From DATKFM01 sp963810485 (GTDB lineage Bacteria > Pseudomonadota > Alphaproteobacteria > Dongiales > Dongiaceae): a DNA stretch of 64,000 bases. Positions 43,953 to 54,675 of the stretch are shown here, piece by piece. The DNA lies in NCBI GenBank assembly GCA_963810485.1, contig CAWENQ010000003.1, forward strand, positions 248,001 to 312,000, read 5' to 3'. A program made the position numbers and the translations under genes. The notes beneath the pieces were generated by a model. That model saw only the letters and a list, made by a program, of their open reading frames with translations, did not search any database and had not been told where the DNA came from. How positions within the stretch are numbered: position 1 is the first letter of the stretch; the number at the start of each line of letters is the position of its first letter.

Positions 43953-45293
43953 CTACTGATCGTCGTCCTCTTCGTGTTCCTCGCCGGCGGGGCAGCAGCG
44001 ATATTCCTGCGCCTTGTCCAGCAGGTCGATCTGCCGCTTGAGCAACTGGTTCTCCAGCGCCTTGCGTTCGAGATCGAGATCGATCTCCTTCTGGCGGGCG
44101 GGCTCGCAGATGTCGCAATCGTCGACGCAACCGCGCACCAGCAGACCGGGCGTGGGCAGCGAGGTCGTCTTCTCGAAGGAGAACGTCTTCTTCGTCGTCT
44201 CGGAAATGCGCCCGGTTGTCTTGTCAAGCAGGCCTGCGGCGACCAGGGAGGCATCCACCTGCTTCAGCGCCGCCGTGCGGACAGCCGCGGGCATTGGCTC
44301 GGCCAGCTGCGGCGCCGCCAATTGCAGGCGGGCGCTCACGGCTGTCTTCAGCAGGCCGCCGGCGCCGCCGAGGATGGCGTCTTCCTGCGCCGCCGCGACG
44401 CTCCGCCGGCCGCGCGCCTCGACCTCCAGCCGGTTCTCGGCAGTCGCAAGGATCGCCGTCGGCACGACAGCGACGTCGCCGCGGGAGGTGAAAGGATTGA
44501 CGGCGACCTTCGTGTCCGCAGCCGGATCGATCACGCGCCGTTCGATGAACTCGAGGATGAACTTGACCGTCTGCATTTTATTGATGCGATAGAAGAAGAA
44601 GGTGATCGCATGACACTTGTTGTGATTGGTGAATTCGCGCGATGCGGACTCGAAATGATCCTGCGACTGGCCTTCGGCGTGGGAACGAGTTTGCACTTCG
44701 CCCACCGACACGCTGCTGGCCGTACGCGTTCCCTGCTCGGAACGGTGGTACGACGACTCCGCGTGCTGACTGAGTTCGCGGAGGAAGTCGGAGGTGGACT
44801 CCGCGGTGTATGAACCGTTCACATCGACCGAGGGACCGGCGAAGAAACTCTCGATCGCGCCGCTGGTTTCCGCATGGCCTTGGGCGGACCCCTTGGATTG
44901 ATTGCTCGAGTGAGCTTCGTCGCGGACCGAGAGGTCGGACATCATGTCGCCGAAGCTCGACATGAGATAGCTCTCTTCCGAAGTCTGCGAGTTGCGGTAG
45001 CTGAGGCTGGTGGAGCTGTCGAAGCTGAACTGGCTGCGGCGGTCGCTGGTGAAAAGGCGCACTTTCTCGCCCGGCAGCAGCGTCGTCGAATAGGCGAGAT
45101 CGCCGAGGGCCATCGGCCCCGGACAGCGTTCGAAACGGGCATGGATGAGAACCTCGACCGGAACAATCCGGTTCTCGACCACGGCGCGGTGTGTCGTGCG
45201 ATAGTGGAAGTCCAGCACGTCGCAGGCTTTATCCGTCGTCAATTCCGGACAGCAGGGCACGGGAAATGGTTTTGATTCAGTTGCGGATTTCAT
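43953..45293 (-). CDS. Unrecognised protein with Ser-rich middle and Cys-rich, coiled-coil C-terminus
   Basis: A 446-residue cytoplasmic-looking protein without signal peptide or membrane segments. Residues 15-80 are a structured beta region (FHYRTTHRAVVENRIVPVEV, TLLPGEKVRLFTSDRRSQF). Residues 80-220 are rich in Ser, Gln, Glu and His (SSFGDMMSDLSVRDEAHSSN). Next comes FTNHNKCHAITFFFYRINK and a long helical part. The C-terminus has VRGCVDDCDICEP, a Glu/Lys/Leu coiled coil (KALENQLLKRQIDLLDKAQE) and CCPAGEEHEEDDDQ. The Cys pattern suggests a metal site. ATG 45293 follows AGGAGGCCCC. I know no function. The frame is long and clearly coding. Confidence 0.7.
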   Translation of the reverse strand: MKSATESKPFPVPCCPELTTDKACDVLDFHYRTTHRAVVENRIVPVEVLIHARFERCPGPMALGDLAYSTTLLPGEKVRLFTSDRRSQFSFDSSTSLSYRNSQTSEESYLMSSFGDMMSDLSVRDEAHSSNQSKGSAQGHAETSGAIESFFAGPSVDVNGSYTAESTSDFLRELSQHAESSYHRSEQGTRTASSVSVGEVQTRSHAEGQSQDHFESASREFTNHNKCHAITFFFYRINKMQTVKFILEFIERRVIDPAADTKVAVNPFTSRGDVAVVPTAILATAENRLEVEARGRRSVAAAQEDAILGGAGGLLKTAVSARLQLAAPQLAEPMPAAVRTAALKQVDASLVAAGLLDKTTGRISETTKKTFSFEKTTSLPTPGLLVRGCVDDCDICEPARQKEIDLDLERKALENQLLKRQIDLLDKAQEYRCCPAGEEHEEDDDQ

Positions 45294-45594
45294 GGGGCCT
45301 CCTGTTCGCGTCATCGGCCAGTGCGGCGCGTAAGGGGGCGGCCGCTCGGCGCGCTGGCTCACGGATAGGAACCTATGCTTTGGCGTCGTACGGCGCTGTG
45401 AGCGGGCGCACAAACTGCGAACCCGCTGGGCAATGTCCGGAAGATGTCACACCCGCAGAAACCTTCTCGCGAAAGGCGGCCCGGCGCGCCGAACCATTGC
45501 TTGAACCAACACGATGCATGCCAAGTTGCCCTTGGCGGCTGCCGCCGGCGGCAGCTATGATCGCAGCAACAAACAACAAACCGGGGCGGCACGC
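45294..45594. other. Intergenic region before the ABC transporter operon
   Basis: This gap of about 300 bases separates the divergent unrecognised gene and the first ABC permease. No hairpin with a T-tract, repeat or good short gene was seen. It must hold the transporter promoter. Confidence 0.4.
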
Positions 45595-46428
45595 ATGCCA
45601 TCGGGGCGGGGAGTCGGTGGCCGGATGGCGCGAGTCGTCCTCCCACACGTGATCATGGTGGCGTTCTCGGCGGTAATCCTCTTGCCGCTGGTATGGCTGG
45701 CGCGTGTGGCCCTGACCGACAAGCTCACCGCCTATAAGCTGCCGCCGGAGTGGGTGGCGCTTCGGCCGGACAACTTCATTACGATCTTCACCGACTATAA
45801 TTTTGCCGGCTATTTCTTGAACAGCATCGTGGCGGCTGTCGGCTCGACCGCGGTCTCCTTGCCCCTGGCGACGGCGATGGCTTACACCTTTGCCCGGTTC
45901 AACACCGGCGGCATGCCCTTGCGCCTATTCGTGCTGGCCAGCCAGATGCTGCCGCCGGTGATCCTGTTGCTGCCGATGTACACGGTGTTTCAGTTCGCCG
46001 GCCTCATCAATACCTGGGCCGGGCTGATCATCGCCCATCTCACGATCAACATCCCGTTCCTGGCCTGGATGCTGGTGGCGTTCTTCCAGGGTGAGATTGT
46101 GCAACTCGAGCAGGCGGCGCGGGTCGATGGCGCGACGCGGTTCCAGGCCTTCTGGAAGATCGCGGTGCCGGTCGCAGCACCGGGCCTGCTCGCGGCGGGC
46201 TTGCTGGCGTTTATCCTCTCGTGGAACGAATTTCTCTTCGCGCTCATGCTCACGGGCAAGCAGACCAACACGCTGCCGGTCGGGCTGTCGAGCTTCCAGA
46301 CCCAGCGCGGCGTCGAGATCGCGCTGGTCGGCGCGGCGTCGTTCGTCGCCATCGCGCCGGTTCTGGTGCTGCTGCCGTTCATGCGCAGATATCTGATAAA
46401 GGGATTGTCGCTGGGAGCGTTGAAGTAA
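45595..46428 (+). CDS. ABC transporter permease, carbohydrate uptake type (MalG-like)
   Basis: A permease of about 277 residues with six hydrophobic segments. The EAA coupling motif is EQAARVDGATRFQAFWKIAVPVAAPGL near residue 165, and the C-terminus LIKGLSLGALK is that of MalG-type subunits. ATG 45595 is chosen because the first membrane helix (VLPHVIMVAFSAVILLPLVW) then follows shortly; ATG 45514 or 45625 are alternatives. It is the first gene of a five-gene unit. The order permease G, binding protein, permease F, ATPase is unusual. Confidence 0.87.
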   Translation: MPSGRGVGGRMARVVLPHVIMVAFSAVILLPLVWLARVALTDKLTAYKLPPEWVALRPDNFITIFTDYNFAGYFLNSIVAAVGSTAVSLPLATAMAYTFARFNTGGMPLRLFVLASQMLPPVILLLPMYTVFQFAGLINTWAGLIIAHLTINIPFLAWMLVAFFQGEIVQLEQAARVDGATRFQAFWKIAVPVAAPGLLAAGLLAFILSWNEFLFALMLTGKQTNTLPVGLSSFQTQRGVEIALVGAASFVAIAPVLVLLPFMRRYLIKGLSLGALK

Positions 46429-46468
46429 CCCGGCGAAGTGGCGTGCAAGAAGCAAGAGGGAGAAGGCA

Positions 46469-47749
46469 ATGAAAAAACTGCTGTTAGCTGCCGGCCTGAT
46501 GTTGGCTGTATCCGGTCCAACGCGGGCGGAAACGATAAACATCCTGATGGAAACGGTTCCCGATACACAGTTCATCAAGGACCTGCTGCCCGAGTTCAAG
46601 GCGGCCACCGGCATCGATGTGGAGATCGAGGCGATCAGCTACATCGACATGCATTCCAAGCTGGTGCCGCAACTGACCTCGCCGAGCGGCGGCTATGACG
46701 CGATCGTCGTGGATTTCTACTGGGTCGCCGAGTTCACCAAGGCTGGCTGGCTGATGCCATTGGATGAACTGATTACCAAGGATGGCGTCGACACCAGCGT
46801 CTATGTGCCGAGCCTTTTTAGTCTTGTTGGCAAAGTGAACGACGTCACCTACATGCTGCCCTTCTACAACTACTCCATGGGTATCATCTACCGGAAGGAC
46901 ATGCTCGCCGATCCGAAGGAACAGGCGGACTTCAAGGCAAAGTACGGCGCCGACCTGAAGATCCCCACGACTTGGGCCGAGTATCGCCAGCAAGTGGAGT
47001 TCTTCACCCGCGACACCGATGGCGACGGCAATCGCGATTTCTACGGCACCATCAACCAGGGACAGCGCGGCGATTGCATCTGCATGCAGTGGTCAAACTA
47101 TCTCTATGCCAATGGCGGCCAGTATCACGACGCCAACTGGAAGGCGACATTCAACAGCGAAGCCGGCCTCAAGGCGGTGGAAGACTTCAAGAACGATATC
47201 GCCCAGCATGGGCCGACTGGCTCCGAGAGCTACTGCTTCGACGAGGCCAACAGCGTCTTTGCCCAGGGCAAGGCCTACAGCTTCGTGACTTTCAACATCC
47301 TGCTCTCGGGCTTCGACGATCCGGCCTCTTCGCAGGTGGTGGGCAAGGCCGATATCGCGCCAAATCCCATCGGCGGTCTGAACGGCGGCTGGGGCTGGGC
47401 GATCCCGAACTCCAGCGCGAACAAGGATGCGGCCTGGACCTTCATCAAGTGGGTCGAGTCCAAGGATATCGTGAAGAAGCGCACGCTGGCCGGTGGTGCT
47501 CCGACCCAGGCCTGGGTGTTCGACGATCCGGATGTGGTGGCCAAGCGCCCCTACATGGACAAGCTGAAGACCCTGGTGGCGACGGCCCAGGAATTCCCGA
47601 CTTTTACTTACACCGTGGATTTCGTGGAAGTGCTGGGCCGTGAGCTCAATCTGGCGGTCTCCGGCCAAAAGGACCCCAAGGAGGCGTTGGATCTGGCCGC
47701 GGCGGAACTGGATGCGCTGGCCAAGAAGGACGGCTTGTTGAAGGAGTAA
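46469..47749 (+). CDS. ABC transporter extracellular solute-binding protein, family 1
   Basis: A 426-residue periplasmic binding protein. The signal peptide is residues 1-20 (LLLAAGLMLAVSGPTRA, then ETINILMETVPDTQF). The type II fold is shown by FKAATGIDVEIEAISYIDMHSKL, YDAIVVDFYWVAEFTKAGWLMPLDE and GGWGWAIPNSSANKDAAWTFIKW. These are typical of sugar-, polyol- or glycerophosphodiester-binding members. It sits between the two permease genes. Ligand unknown. Confidence 0.9.
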   Translation: MKKLLLAAGLMLAVSGPTRAETINILMETVPDTQFIKDLLPEFKAATGIDVEIEAISYIDMHSKLVPQLTSPSGGYDAIVVDFYWVAEFTKAGWLMPLDELITKDGVDTSVYVPSLFSLVGKVNDVTYMLPFYNYSMGIIYRKDMLADPKEQADFKAKYGADLKIPTTWAEYRQQVEFFTRDTDGDGNRDFYGTINQGQRGDCICMQWSNYLYANGGQYHDANWKATFNSEAGLKAVEDFKNDIAQHGPTGSESYCFDEANSVFAQGKAYSFVTFNILLSGFDDPASSQVVGKADIAPNPIGGLNGGWGWAIPNSSANKDAAWTFIKWVESKDIVKKRTLAGGAPTQAWVFDDPDVVAKRPYMDKLKTLVATAQEFPTFTYTVDFVEVLGRELNLAVSGQKDPKEALDLAAAELDALAKKDGLLKE

Positions 47750-47804
47750 CCCGGGAAAAAGGGGCGGGGGCGCGGGCCGCTCCCGCCCAATCCCGGTTCC
47801 AATC

Positions 47805-48696
47805 ATGACCGCAATCGCGATTTCCGACATCGACCGGCGGGACCGCCGGTTCGGCTGGCTGCTGACGGCGCCGGGCCTGATGTCGCTCATGCTGGTGATC
47901 ACCTTTCCGCTGTTTTTCACGGTATTCGTCAGCGGCTTCGACTACACGCTGATACACCGGTCCTTCGATACTTTCGTCGGCATCGAGAACTACCGGTCCG
48001 CCTTCGGCGAGAACTATTTTGGCGAAGCACTTTGGGTAACGCTGAAGTTCGTCGTTTGCGTCGTGCTGCTCGAGTTCGTCATCGGCTTCACGATCGCGCT
48101 GATGCTGAATTCGGTGACGCGGTTCAAGGACATCTATTATCTCATTCTGCTGATGCCATTGCTGATCAATCCGGTAGTCGTGGCGCTGATCTGGCGCATG
48201 TTCCTGCATCCCGAATTGGGCATCGTGAATTATCTGCTGGGACTGATCGGCATCGCCAAGGTGAATTGGCTGGGCGATCCCGTCATCGCATTCTGGACTG
48301 TGGTGCTCACCGATATCTGGCATCAGGTATCCTTCATGATCGTGCTGCTGCTGGCCGGCCTGTCAGCGCTGCCGAAGGAGCCCTATGAGGCGGCGCGCAT
48401 GGATGGCGCTTCCACGCTGCAATCCTTCATTCACGTGACCCTGCCGCTGATGCGCCCGGTCATCATCGTGACCCTGCTGATACGCCTGATCTTCGCGGTG
48501 AAGACCTTCGATCTTGGTCTACGTGATGACCCGCGGCGGCCCAGGCACCGCGACCGATCTCATCAGCTACTTCATCTACCGTTCGGCGTTCTTCGGATTG
48601 AATATCGGCCAGGCCTCCGCGATCTCGGTGCTGCTGCTGGTCATCGTCCTGGCGCTGACGGCCTATCTGTATCGATACATGCGGTCATTGGCATAG
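47805..48696 (+). CDS. ABC transporter permease (MalF-like), one frameshift
   Basis: Partner permease of about 296 residues after repair. The frame from ATG 47805 has the membrane segments WLLTAPGLMSLMLVITFPLFF and onward and the EAA loop PYEAARMDGASTLQSFIHVTLPL. It breaks at 48516-48517, where KTFDL should continue VYVMTRGGPGTATDLISYF. Deleting one G restores this frame, which ends at 48696, seven bases before the ATPase gene. Unrepaired, the frame runs to 48731 with unrelated residues and overlaps the ATPase start. An assembly error is likely, since the last 60 residues are well conserved. Confidence 0.87.
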
Positions 48697-48702
48697 GCGG
48701 AC

Positions 48703-49809
<1,107 letters not shown>

Positions 49810-49861
49810 GCCCGCCCACTCGCTTCATCGCCAGCATCAATTCAGGAGTTCCATCGCGTCC

Positions 49862-50659
49862 ATGCTCAAGGAAACATTCGGCAGCAAGAAGCCAGTCATC
49901 GCCATGGCGCATTTCCCGGCCTTGCCGGGCTCGCCGGGCTATAGTGCTAAAAAGGGGATGAACCACGTCCTCGATTGGGTGGCCGCCGACGTCGAAAAGC
50001 TGCAGGCCGGCGGCGTCGACGCCATCATGTTCGGCAATGAGGGTGACCGGCCCTATGTCCTGCAGGCCAGTCCCGAGAGCCTGGCCGCAATGGCGTCGGC
50101 GATCGGGCAGCTCAAGCGCTTGTTGAAAGTGCCGTTTGGCGTGAACTATCTCTGGGACCCGGTCGCCACGGTGGCGCTCGGGGCGGCCACCGGCGCCGCA
50201 TTCGGCCGGGAGATCTTCACGGGTGTCTATGCGTCCGACATGGGCGTCTGGGCGCCGAAATGCGCCGAGGCGCTGCGGCTGCGGCACAACCTGGGCCGAG
50301 ACGACATGAAGTTGCTCTTCAACATCAACGCGGAGTTTGCCGCGCCGCTTGACACGCGCCCGATCGCCAAGCGGGCCACCAGTGCCGTATTCTCGTCTCT
50401 GGCCGATATCATATGCGTCTCCGGCCCGATGACCGGGGAGCCGGTGGACAGCGCCGACCTGCGGCGAGTGAAGGATGCCGTGAAGGATGTGCCGGTCTTC
50501 GCCAACACCGGTGTCAATATCGGCAATGTGCGGGATATCCTGCGCGTCGCCGACGGCTGCGTCATCGGCACCCATTTCAAGAAGGCCGGCAACACCTGGA
50601 ACGCCGTCGACGGCACCCGGGTGAAAAAATTCATGGATGTGGTGCGCAAGCTGCGCTGA
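49862..50659 (+). CDS. BtpA/SgcQ family TIM-barrel protein
   Basis: A 265-residue protein of the BtpA family (predicted TIM-barrel). Motifs are VIAMAHFPALPGSPGY at residue 11, GGVDAIMFGNEGDRPY near residue 48 and DIICVSGPMTGEPVD near residue 182; the phosphate-binding end is VFANTGVNIGNVRDILRVADGCVIGTHFKKAG. BtpA was named from cyanobacterial photosystem I assembly, but most bacterial members (SgcQ) sit beside sugar or nucleoside transporters and may handle phosphosugars. Its place after the ABC ATPase suggests it acts on the imported substrate. ATG 49862 fits the family start. Confidence 0.85.
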   Translation: MLKETFGSKKPVIAMAHFPALPGSPGYSAKKGMNHVLDWVAADVEKLQAGGVDAIMFGNEGDRPYVLQASPESLAAMASAIGQLKRLLKVPFGVNYLWDPVATVALGAATGAAFGREIFTGVYASDMGVWAPKCAEALRLRHNLGRDDMKLLFNINAEFAAPLDTRPIAKRATSAVFSSLADIICVSGPMTGEPVDSADLRRVKDAVKDVPVFANTGVNIGNVRDILRVADGCVIGTHFKKAGNTWNAVDGTRVKKFMDVVRKLR

Positions 50660-50667
50660 CGTCGGTT

Positions 50668-51537
50668 CTACCGCCCCGGACTGACCAGGTCGTCATAGGT
50701 CTCCGGCCGGCGGTCGCGGAAGAACTGCCAGAGGTCGCGCACCTCCTGCACCATGGCCATGTCGAGATCGGCCACCACCAGCTCGTCCCTGTTATCGCTG
50801 GCCTGCTTCAGAATCTGCCCGCGCGGGTTCACGAAATAGCTGGAGCCATAGAACTTGCCGATGCTCCAGGGCTTCTCCGTGCCGACGCGATTGACCGCGC
50901 CGATATAGACGCCGTTGGCCACGGCCGCCGCCGGCTGCTCGAGGTTCCACAGATATTGGCTCAGGCCCGCGACTGTCGCTGACGGATTGACGATGTATTC
51001 GGCGCCGTTTAGCGCCAGCGCGCGCCAACCCTCGGGGAAATGGCGGTCATAGCAGATATAGACACCCAGCTTGCAGAATGCCGTGTCGAATACGGGATAG
51101 CCGATATTGCCGGGTTTGAAGAAGAACTTCTCGTAGAATCCGGCGACCTGCGGGATATGGATCTTGCGGAACTTGCCGAGGAACTTGCCGTCCGCATCGA
51201 TGACAGCGGCGGTGTTGTAGTAGACGCCGGTCATCTCCTCCTCATAGATCGGCACGACGATGACCATGCCATACTTCTTGGCCAGCTTCTGCATCAGCCG
51301 CGTGGTGGGACCATCGGGGATCTTCTCGGTGGCGCGATACCATTTCTTGTCCTGGCTCGGGCAGAAATAGGGCTGGGTGAATACCTCCTGGAAGCAGAGG
51401 ACCTGAACCTTCTGTTTCGCCGCCTTCTCGATCAGCGGCAGATGTGCTTCCAGCATCTTGTCGCGGATCTTTTCCGGCGACATCGAGGTATCGCCCTTCA
51501 GCGACATCTGAATCAGACCCCCGCGGACTATCGCCAT
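50668..51537 (-). CDS. Nitrilase-family amidase, beta-ureidopropionase-like
   Basis: A 289-residue carbon-nitrogen hydrolase with the Glu-Lys-Cys triad: Glu in LCFQEVFTQPYF, Lys in GKFRKIHIP and Cys in VYICYDRHFPEGWRAL. The sequence is closest in pattern to beta-ureidopropionases and N-carbamoylputrescine amidases, which cut N-carbamoyl groups to CO2 and ammonia. Converges on the BtpA gene with an eight-base gap. If the importer carries a pyrimidine breakdown product or ureide, this enzyme would fit, but that is a guess. Confidence 0.85.
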   Translation of the reverse strand: MAIVRGGLIQMSLKGDTSMSPEKIRDKMLEAHLPLIEKAAKQKVQVLCFQEVFTQPYFCPSQDKKWYRATEKIPDGPTTRLMQKLAKKYGMVIVVPIYEEEMTGVYYNTAAVIDADGKFLGKFRKIHIPQVAGFYEKFFFKPGNIGYPVFDTAFCKLGVYICYDRHFPEGWRALALNGAEYIVNPSATVAGLSQYLWNLEQPAAAVANGVYIGAVNRVGTEKPWSIGKFYGSSYFVNPRGQILKQASDNRDELVVADLDMAMVQEVRDLWQFFRDRRPETYDDLVSPGR

Positions 51538-51664
51538 CTTGCCCTCCCCGAAAATTGCTGACCAGCCGGTCAGGATTTCGGCAAGCTAGCACGCACCCTG
51601 GGCCTTGCGAAAGACGGGGGCAGGCTTAAATCTTAGATGGCGTCGCAGATACCGGGAGAAACCC

Positions 51665-51997
51665 ATGCGTGGATGGATAGTCATCGCGGCGCTGAGTCTT
51701 GCCGCCTGCACAGCAACGGATATCGATCTGCCGCCGCCGTATCAGCCGCGGGCGGCCATCGAAACGCCGCCAGCCCAAGCGACGCCGCAGACGGAGTTGC
51801 GCCCCGTCCCGGCACTGCCCGACTTGCAGCCGGCCGGTGGGATTGCGCGCACGAAAGAGTCGCCGCTATCAGGCCGCCGTAGCGGCATTGCCGACGACAT
51901 GATCGAGCGCCGGCTCGATTGCAACAGCGAGCCGACGCCGTCCAACCGCGATACGCGGAACGCGTTCCTGCACCGCTGCCCGCCTTACGGCAGATAG
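51665..51997 (+). CDS. Small putative lipoprotein
   Basis: A 110-residue protein starting at ATG 51665 after GGGAGAAACC. The signal peptide MRGWIVIAALSLAAC ends in a lipobox (LAAC, Cys15), so it is probably lipidated. The mature part is Pro-rich and disordered (DLPPPYQPRAAIETPPAQAT) with two more Cys near the end (RLDCNSEP and HRCPPYGR). Function unknown. Its stop is adjacent to the end of the convergent DMT gene. Confidence 0.65.
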   Translation: MRGWIVIAALSLAACTATDIDLPPPYQPRAAIETPPAQATPQTELRPVPALPDLQPAGGIARTKESPLSGRRSGIADDMIERRLDCNSEPTPSNRDTRNAFLHRCPPYGR

Positions 51998-52870
51998 TCA
52001 GGCCTTCTCCACCGCCTCGGCCCGCATTGCCGGCGTCCGCACGATCACGGCCAGTCCGGCAATGATAACGGCGGCGCCTAGGATGACAGATAGCGAGATG
52101 CGCTCATCCAGGAAAAGGCCTCCCGCAACGACGCCCAGCGGGGGCATGAGCAACAGGAAAGGCGTCACCTGATCGATCCTGAAGCGGCCGAGCAGGTGGT
52201 ACCAAATCATGTAAGCGAAGATGTAGCCAAACAGCACCATCATGCCGAAGGCGCCCCAGTTCTCCAGCGACGCGCTCTGCAACGATGCCCATTGGCCGTC
52301 CTCCAGCAGGAGAGAGATGATCAGCGATTGCGGCGCTGCAAACAGGCAGAGGGCGACTGTCAGCGTGCGGCCGTCATCCCGGCTGAAGACCCGGATCATT
52401 GCCTGGCTCACGGCCCAGAGCAGCCCGGCGAGCACCACGAACGCCAGGGATAGATAGGCCGACGAGGCTTCGGGTGCGCCGATCACCAGCGCCACGCCGG
52501 CAAAGGCAATGACGATGCCGATCCAACGCCCGAGGCTGAGCTGCTCCTTCCCGATCACCCAGGCGGCCAGCACGGCAAAAGGCACCTGCGTCTGCACCAC
52601 CAGCATAGCCGTCGAGGCGGGGAGTTGCGTCAGGCCGGTAAAGAGGAAGGCATTTTGGATCGCCGAGCCGATCGCGGCGATGACGAAGATCGCCCAGAGC
52701 GGCGTTCGCCTCGGCTTGCGCGTCCAGAACAGCGCGGCTGCCGCCAGCGCATAGACCATCGTCATCATGAAGATCGGCGGGAAATGCGCCACGGCCGGTT
52801 TTGCTGCGGTGAGGCCGATGACCCAGAACACAGGCGGGCATGCAGCAAGGCAGACGTCGCGCGGCTTCAT
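51998..52870 (-). CDS. EamA/DMT superfamily transporter
   Basis: A 290-residue inner-membrane protein with about ten hydrophobic segments and two EamA repeats: FWVIGLTAAKPAVAHFPP in the first half and LAGLLWAVSQAMIRVFSRD in the second. The end of each repeat has the typical Pro-x-x-Gly-x-x-x-Gly element (MPPLGVVAGGLFLDERISL). Members export metabolites such as amino acids; substrate unknown. Confidence 0.87.
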   Translation of the reverse strand: MKPRDVCLAACPPVFWVIGLTAAKPAVAHFPPIFMMTMVYALAAAALFWTRKPRRTPLWAIFVIAAIGSAIQNAFLFTGLTQLPASTAMLVVQTQVPFAVLAAWVIGKEQLSLGRWIGIVIAFAGVALVIGAPEASSAYLSLAFVVLAGLLWAVSQAMIRVFSRDDGRTLTVALCLFAAPQSLIISLLLEDGQWASLQSASLENWGAFGMMVLFGYIFAYMIWYHLLGRFRIDQVTPFLLLMPPLGVVAGGLFLDERISLSVILGAAVIIAGLAVIVRTPAMRAEAVEKA

Positions 52871-52973
52871 GGGGAATTGTCGCGGCGCCGCAAGCGGCGG
52901 TCAATGTCGGCCGGGAGATACCGGCCATGTCCTGGCCGCATTGCTGCAATCAAAGACGGAGGTGGAACGGCAG

Positions 52974-53603
52974 CTAGAACCAGCTGGCCGCGAACATCGC
53001 GGCAAAGATGGCCGTGTTGGCCACCAGCAGCGCATAAACCGAGCTGGCGACGGCACCGAACAGCCCGCCGACAATGAACAGCCCGTCCCGGCCGATGATG
53101 CCCAGGGACATGGCGATGATCGGCAGGGCCAGGGGGATGCCGGTAAAGGGGATCGGCAACGCGATCAGGATGGAAAGAAACAGGCAGGCCAGGCCGACCA
53201 CCCGTTCCCAGAGCGGCGAGATCAGGCCGGGCAGGCGGGGATGGAGTACCCGTTCCCAACGTTGCAGGTGGGGCAATGCACGGCCGATCATGCCCGCGAA
53301 GTCGCCGCGGGCAACCGACAGGGATCGCAGCCGGCGCGGCAGCCAGGGCCGCTCGCAGCCCAGCAATAGCTGCATCGAGAAGATGGCGGTGGCGATGCCG
53401 AACACGGCGGATGGCCCGGGAATTGGCAGTGGCACGAAGTTCGGGATAGCCAGCGCGATCAGCAGAATGCCAAAGCCGCGTTCCCGCAATGCCATCATCA
53501 GATCGCCCAGGCCGATGCGTTCGTTCGGCCAGTTCGATGCGAGATCGCCGAAGATGCCGGCGACGCTCGGGCGAACGGCGATGGCGGTGGCTGCTGCGGT
53601 CAT
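52974..53603 (-). CDS. ExoD family protein (exopolysaccharide synthesis-related)
   Basis: A 209-residue membrane protein of the ExoD family. Motifs are GLGDLMMALRERGFGILLIALAIPNFVPLPIPG near residue 30 and GIGTAIFSMQLLLG-like GIATAIFSMQLLLGCERPWLP. Four hydrophobic segments follow. In Sinorhizobium exoD mutants lose exopolysaccharide and become alkali-sensitive; the biochemical role is unknown. The start is taken as ATG 53603 (MTAAATA); ATG 53624 is an alternative. Confidence 0.83.
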   Translation of the reverse strand: MTAAATAIAVRPSVAGIFGDLASNWPNERIGLGDLMMALRERGFGILLIALAIPNFVPLPIPGPSAVFGIATAIFSMQLLLGCERPWLPRRLRSLSVARGDFAGMIGRALPHLQRWERVLHPRLPGLISPLWERVVGLACLFLSILIALPIPFTGIPLALPIIAMSLGIIGRDGLFIVGGLFGAVASSVYALLVANTAIFAAMFAASWF

Positions 53604-53711
53604 GAAACTCCGGTGCGACGGCAAGATATCGACCGGGAAATTGAATCCCCGTATCCGCCAATCTACGGAGAGTTGGTGAACACAAGGTTTGCAGCGGTGT
53701 ATTAATCAGGG

Positions 53712-54473
53712 TTAACCCGCGGCCGGCCAAAGGAGTTCGTAGGCGCCCTTGATGCCTGTAAGCGCTGACATCACGAACATGATGATCAGCACCCAGCGGC
53801 GGAATCTCGCGGGATCCGTGCCGCGAAATCCCCGCGCCCCCAGCCAGACGCCGATCAGCAGCGCCGGCAGATAGGCTGCAAATCGAATCAAAGTCGATCT
53901 ATCGATCAGTTCGTGCGGTGCCATGTAGGCGAGGCCCATCATGTCGGTGCCGAGAAAGTAGGCAATGACGGAAGCGCGGCCCACATTCACGGCGGCGGGG
54001 GAGCCGAAATAGAACAGGATTACCGGCGGACCGCCGATGCCGATGGCGCCATTGAAGAATCCGGATGCAGCGCCGGTGGCCAGCGTTGCCGCGGTTCCAG
54101 GAATTGTCCGCAAGGCGAAGCCGCGCCAGAGCAGGGCGGTTGCGGTGCCGGCAAAGATGGCCAAGCCGATTTTCATAGGCGCCGCCGGCATCGACGCCAA
54201 TATCCACACGCCGATCGGCGTGGCGATGGCGCAGCCGATCAGTAGCAAGATGATCGACCGCCAATGCACCTCGCGCCAGATGCCGGGAAGCAAATGCAGG
54301 CTGGCGGCGATCTCCATCATGAAGATCGCGGGCACCACGTCCCGGGGCTCGAGAAACAGCGACAGCGAAGTGATCGACAGCAGCGAGAAACCGAAGCCGC
54401 TATAGCCGCGGACGATGGCAGCGCCGAAGACGCAGGCCATGCCGTAGGCCAGGAGAATCAGATCGGTTTCCAT
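53712..54473 (-). CDS. TauE/SafE family sulfite or organosulfonate exporter
   Basis: A 253-residue membrane protein with about eight hydrophobic segments. The duplicated family motif appears as IVRGYSGFGFSLLSITSLSLFLEPRDVVPAI near residue 20 and AASGFFNGAIGIGGPPVILFYF near residue 135. Members export sulfite, sulfonates or similar anions. ATG 54473 is chosen; GTG 54485 adds four residues. Divergent from bioY. Confidence 0.87.
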   Translation of the reverse strand: METDLILLAYGMACVFGAAIVRGYSGFGFSLLSITSLSLFLEPRDVVPAIFMMEIAASLHLLPGIWREVHWRSIILLLIGCAIATPIGVWILASMPAAPMKIGLAIFAGTATALLWRGFALRTIPGTAATLATGAASGFFNGAIGIGGPPVILFYFGSPAAVNVGRASVIAYFLGTDMMGLAYMAPHELIDRSTLIRFAAYLPALLIGVWLGARGFRGTDPARFRRWVLIIMFVMSALTGIKGAYELLWPAAG

Positions 54474-54675
54474 GAAAGGGGACACTCGTGTGCTGGCGTT
54501 CCCGGCAACCTAGAGCAACCCCCGCCGATGGCTAAGGGCCAGCGGTCCAGCTTGGTTGGCTCCAGATTCCACCTGCACAACACCGGCCGTTTGCGCCAAG
54601 TCGGATCAATGTTGTATGAAACGAGCCGCCGCTACAAAGGATTCGGGTCAGCAAGAAGGTATTCAGGAGGCAGTC

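Noticed and set aside
54474..54675. A BioR operator upstream of bioY
   Set aside because: I looked for a TTATAGATAA-type palindrome and saw none in the gap.
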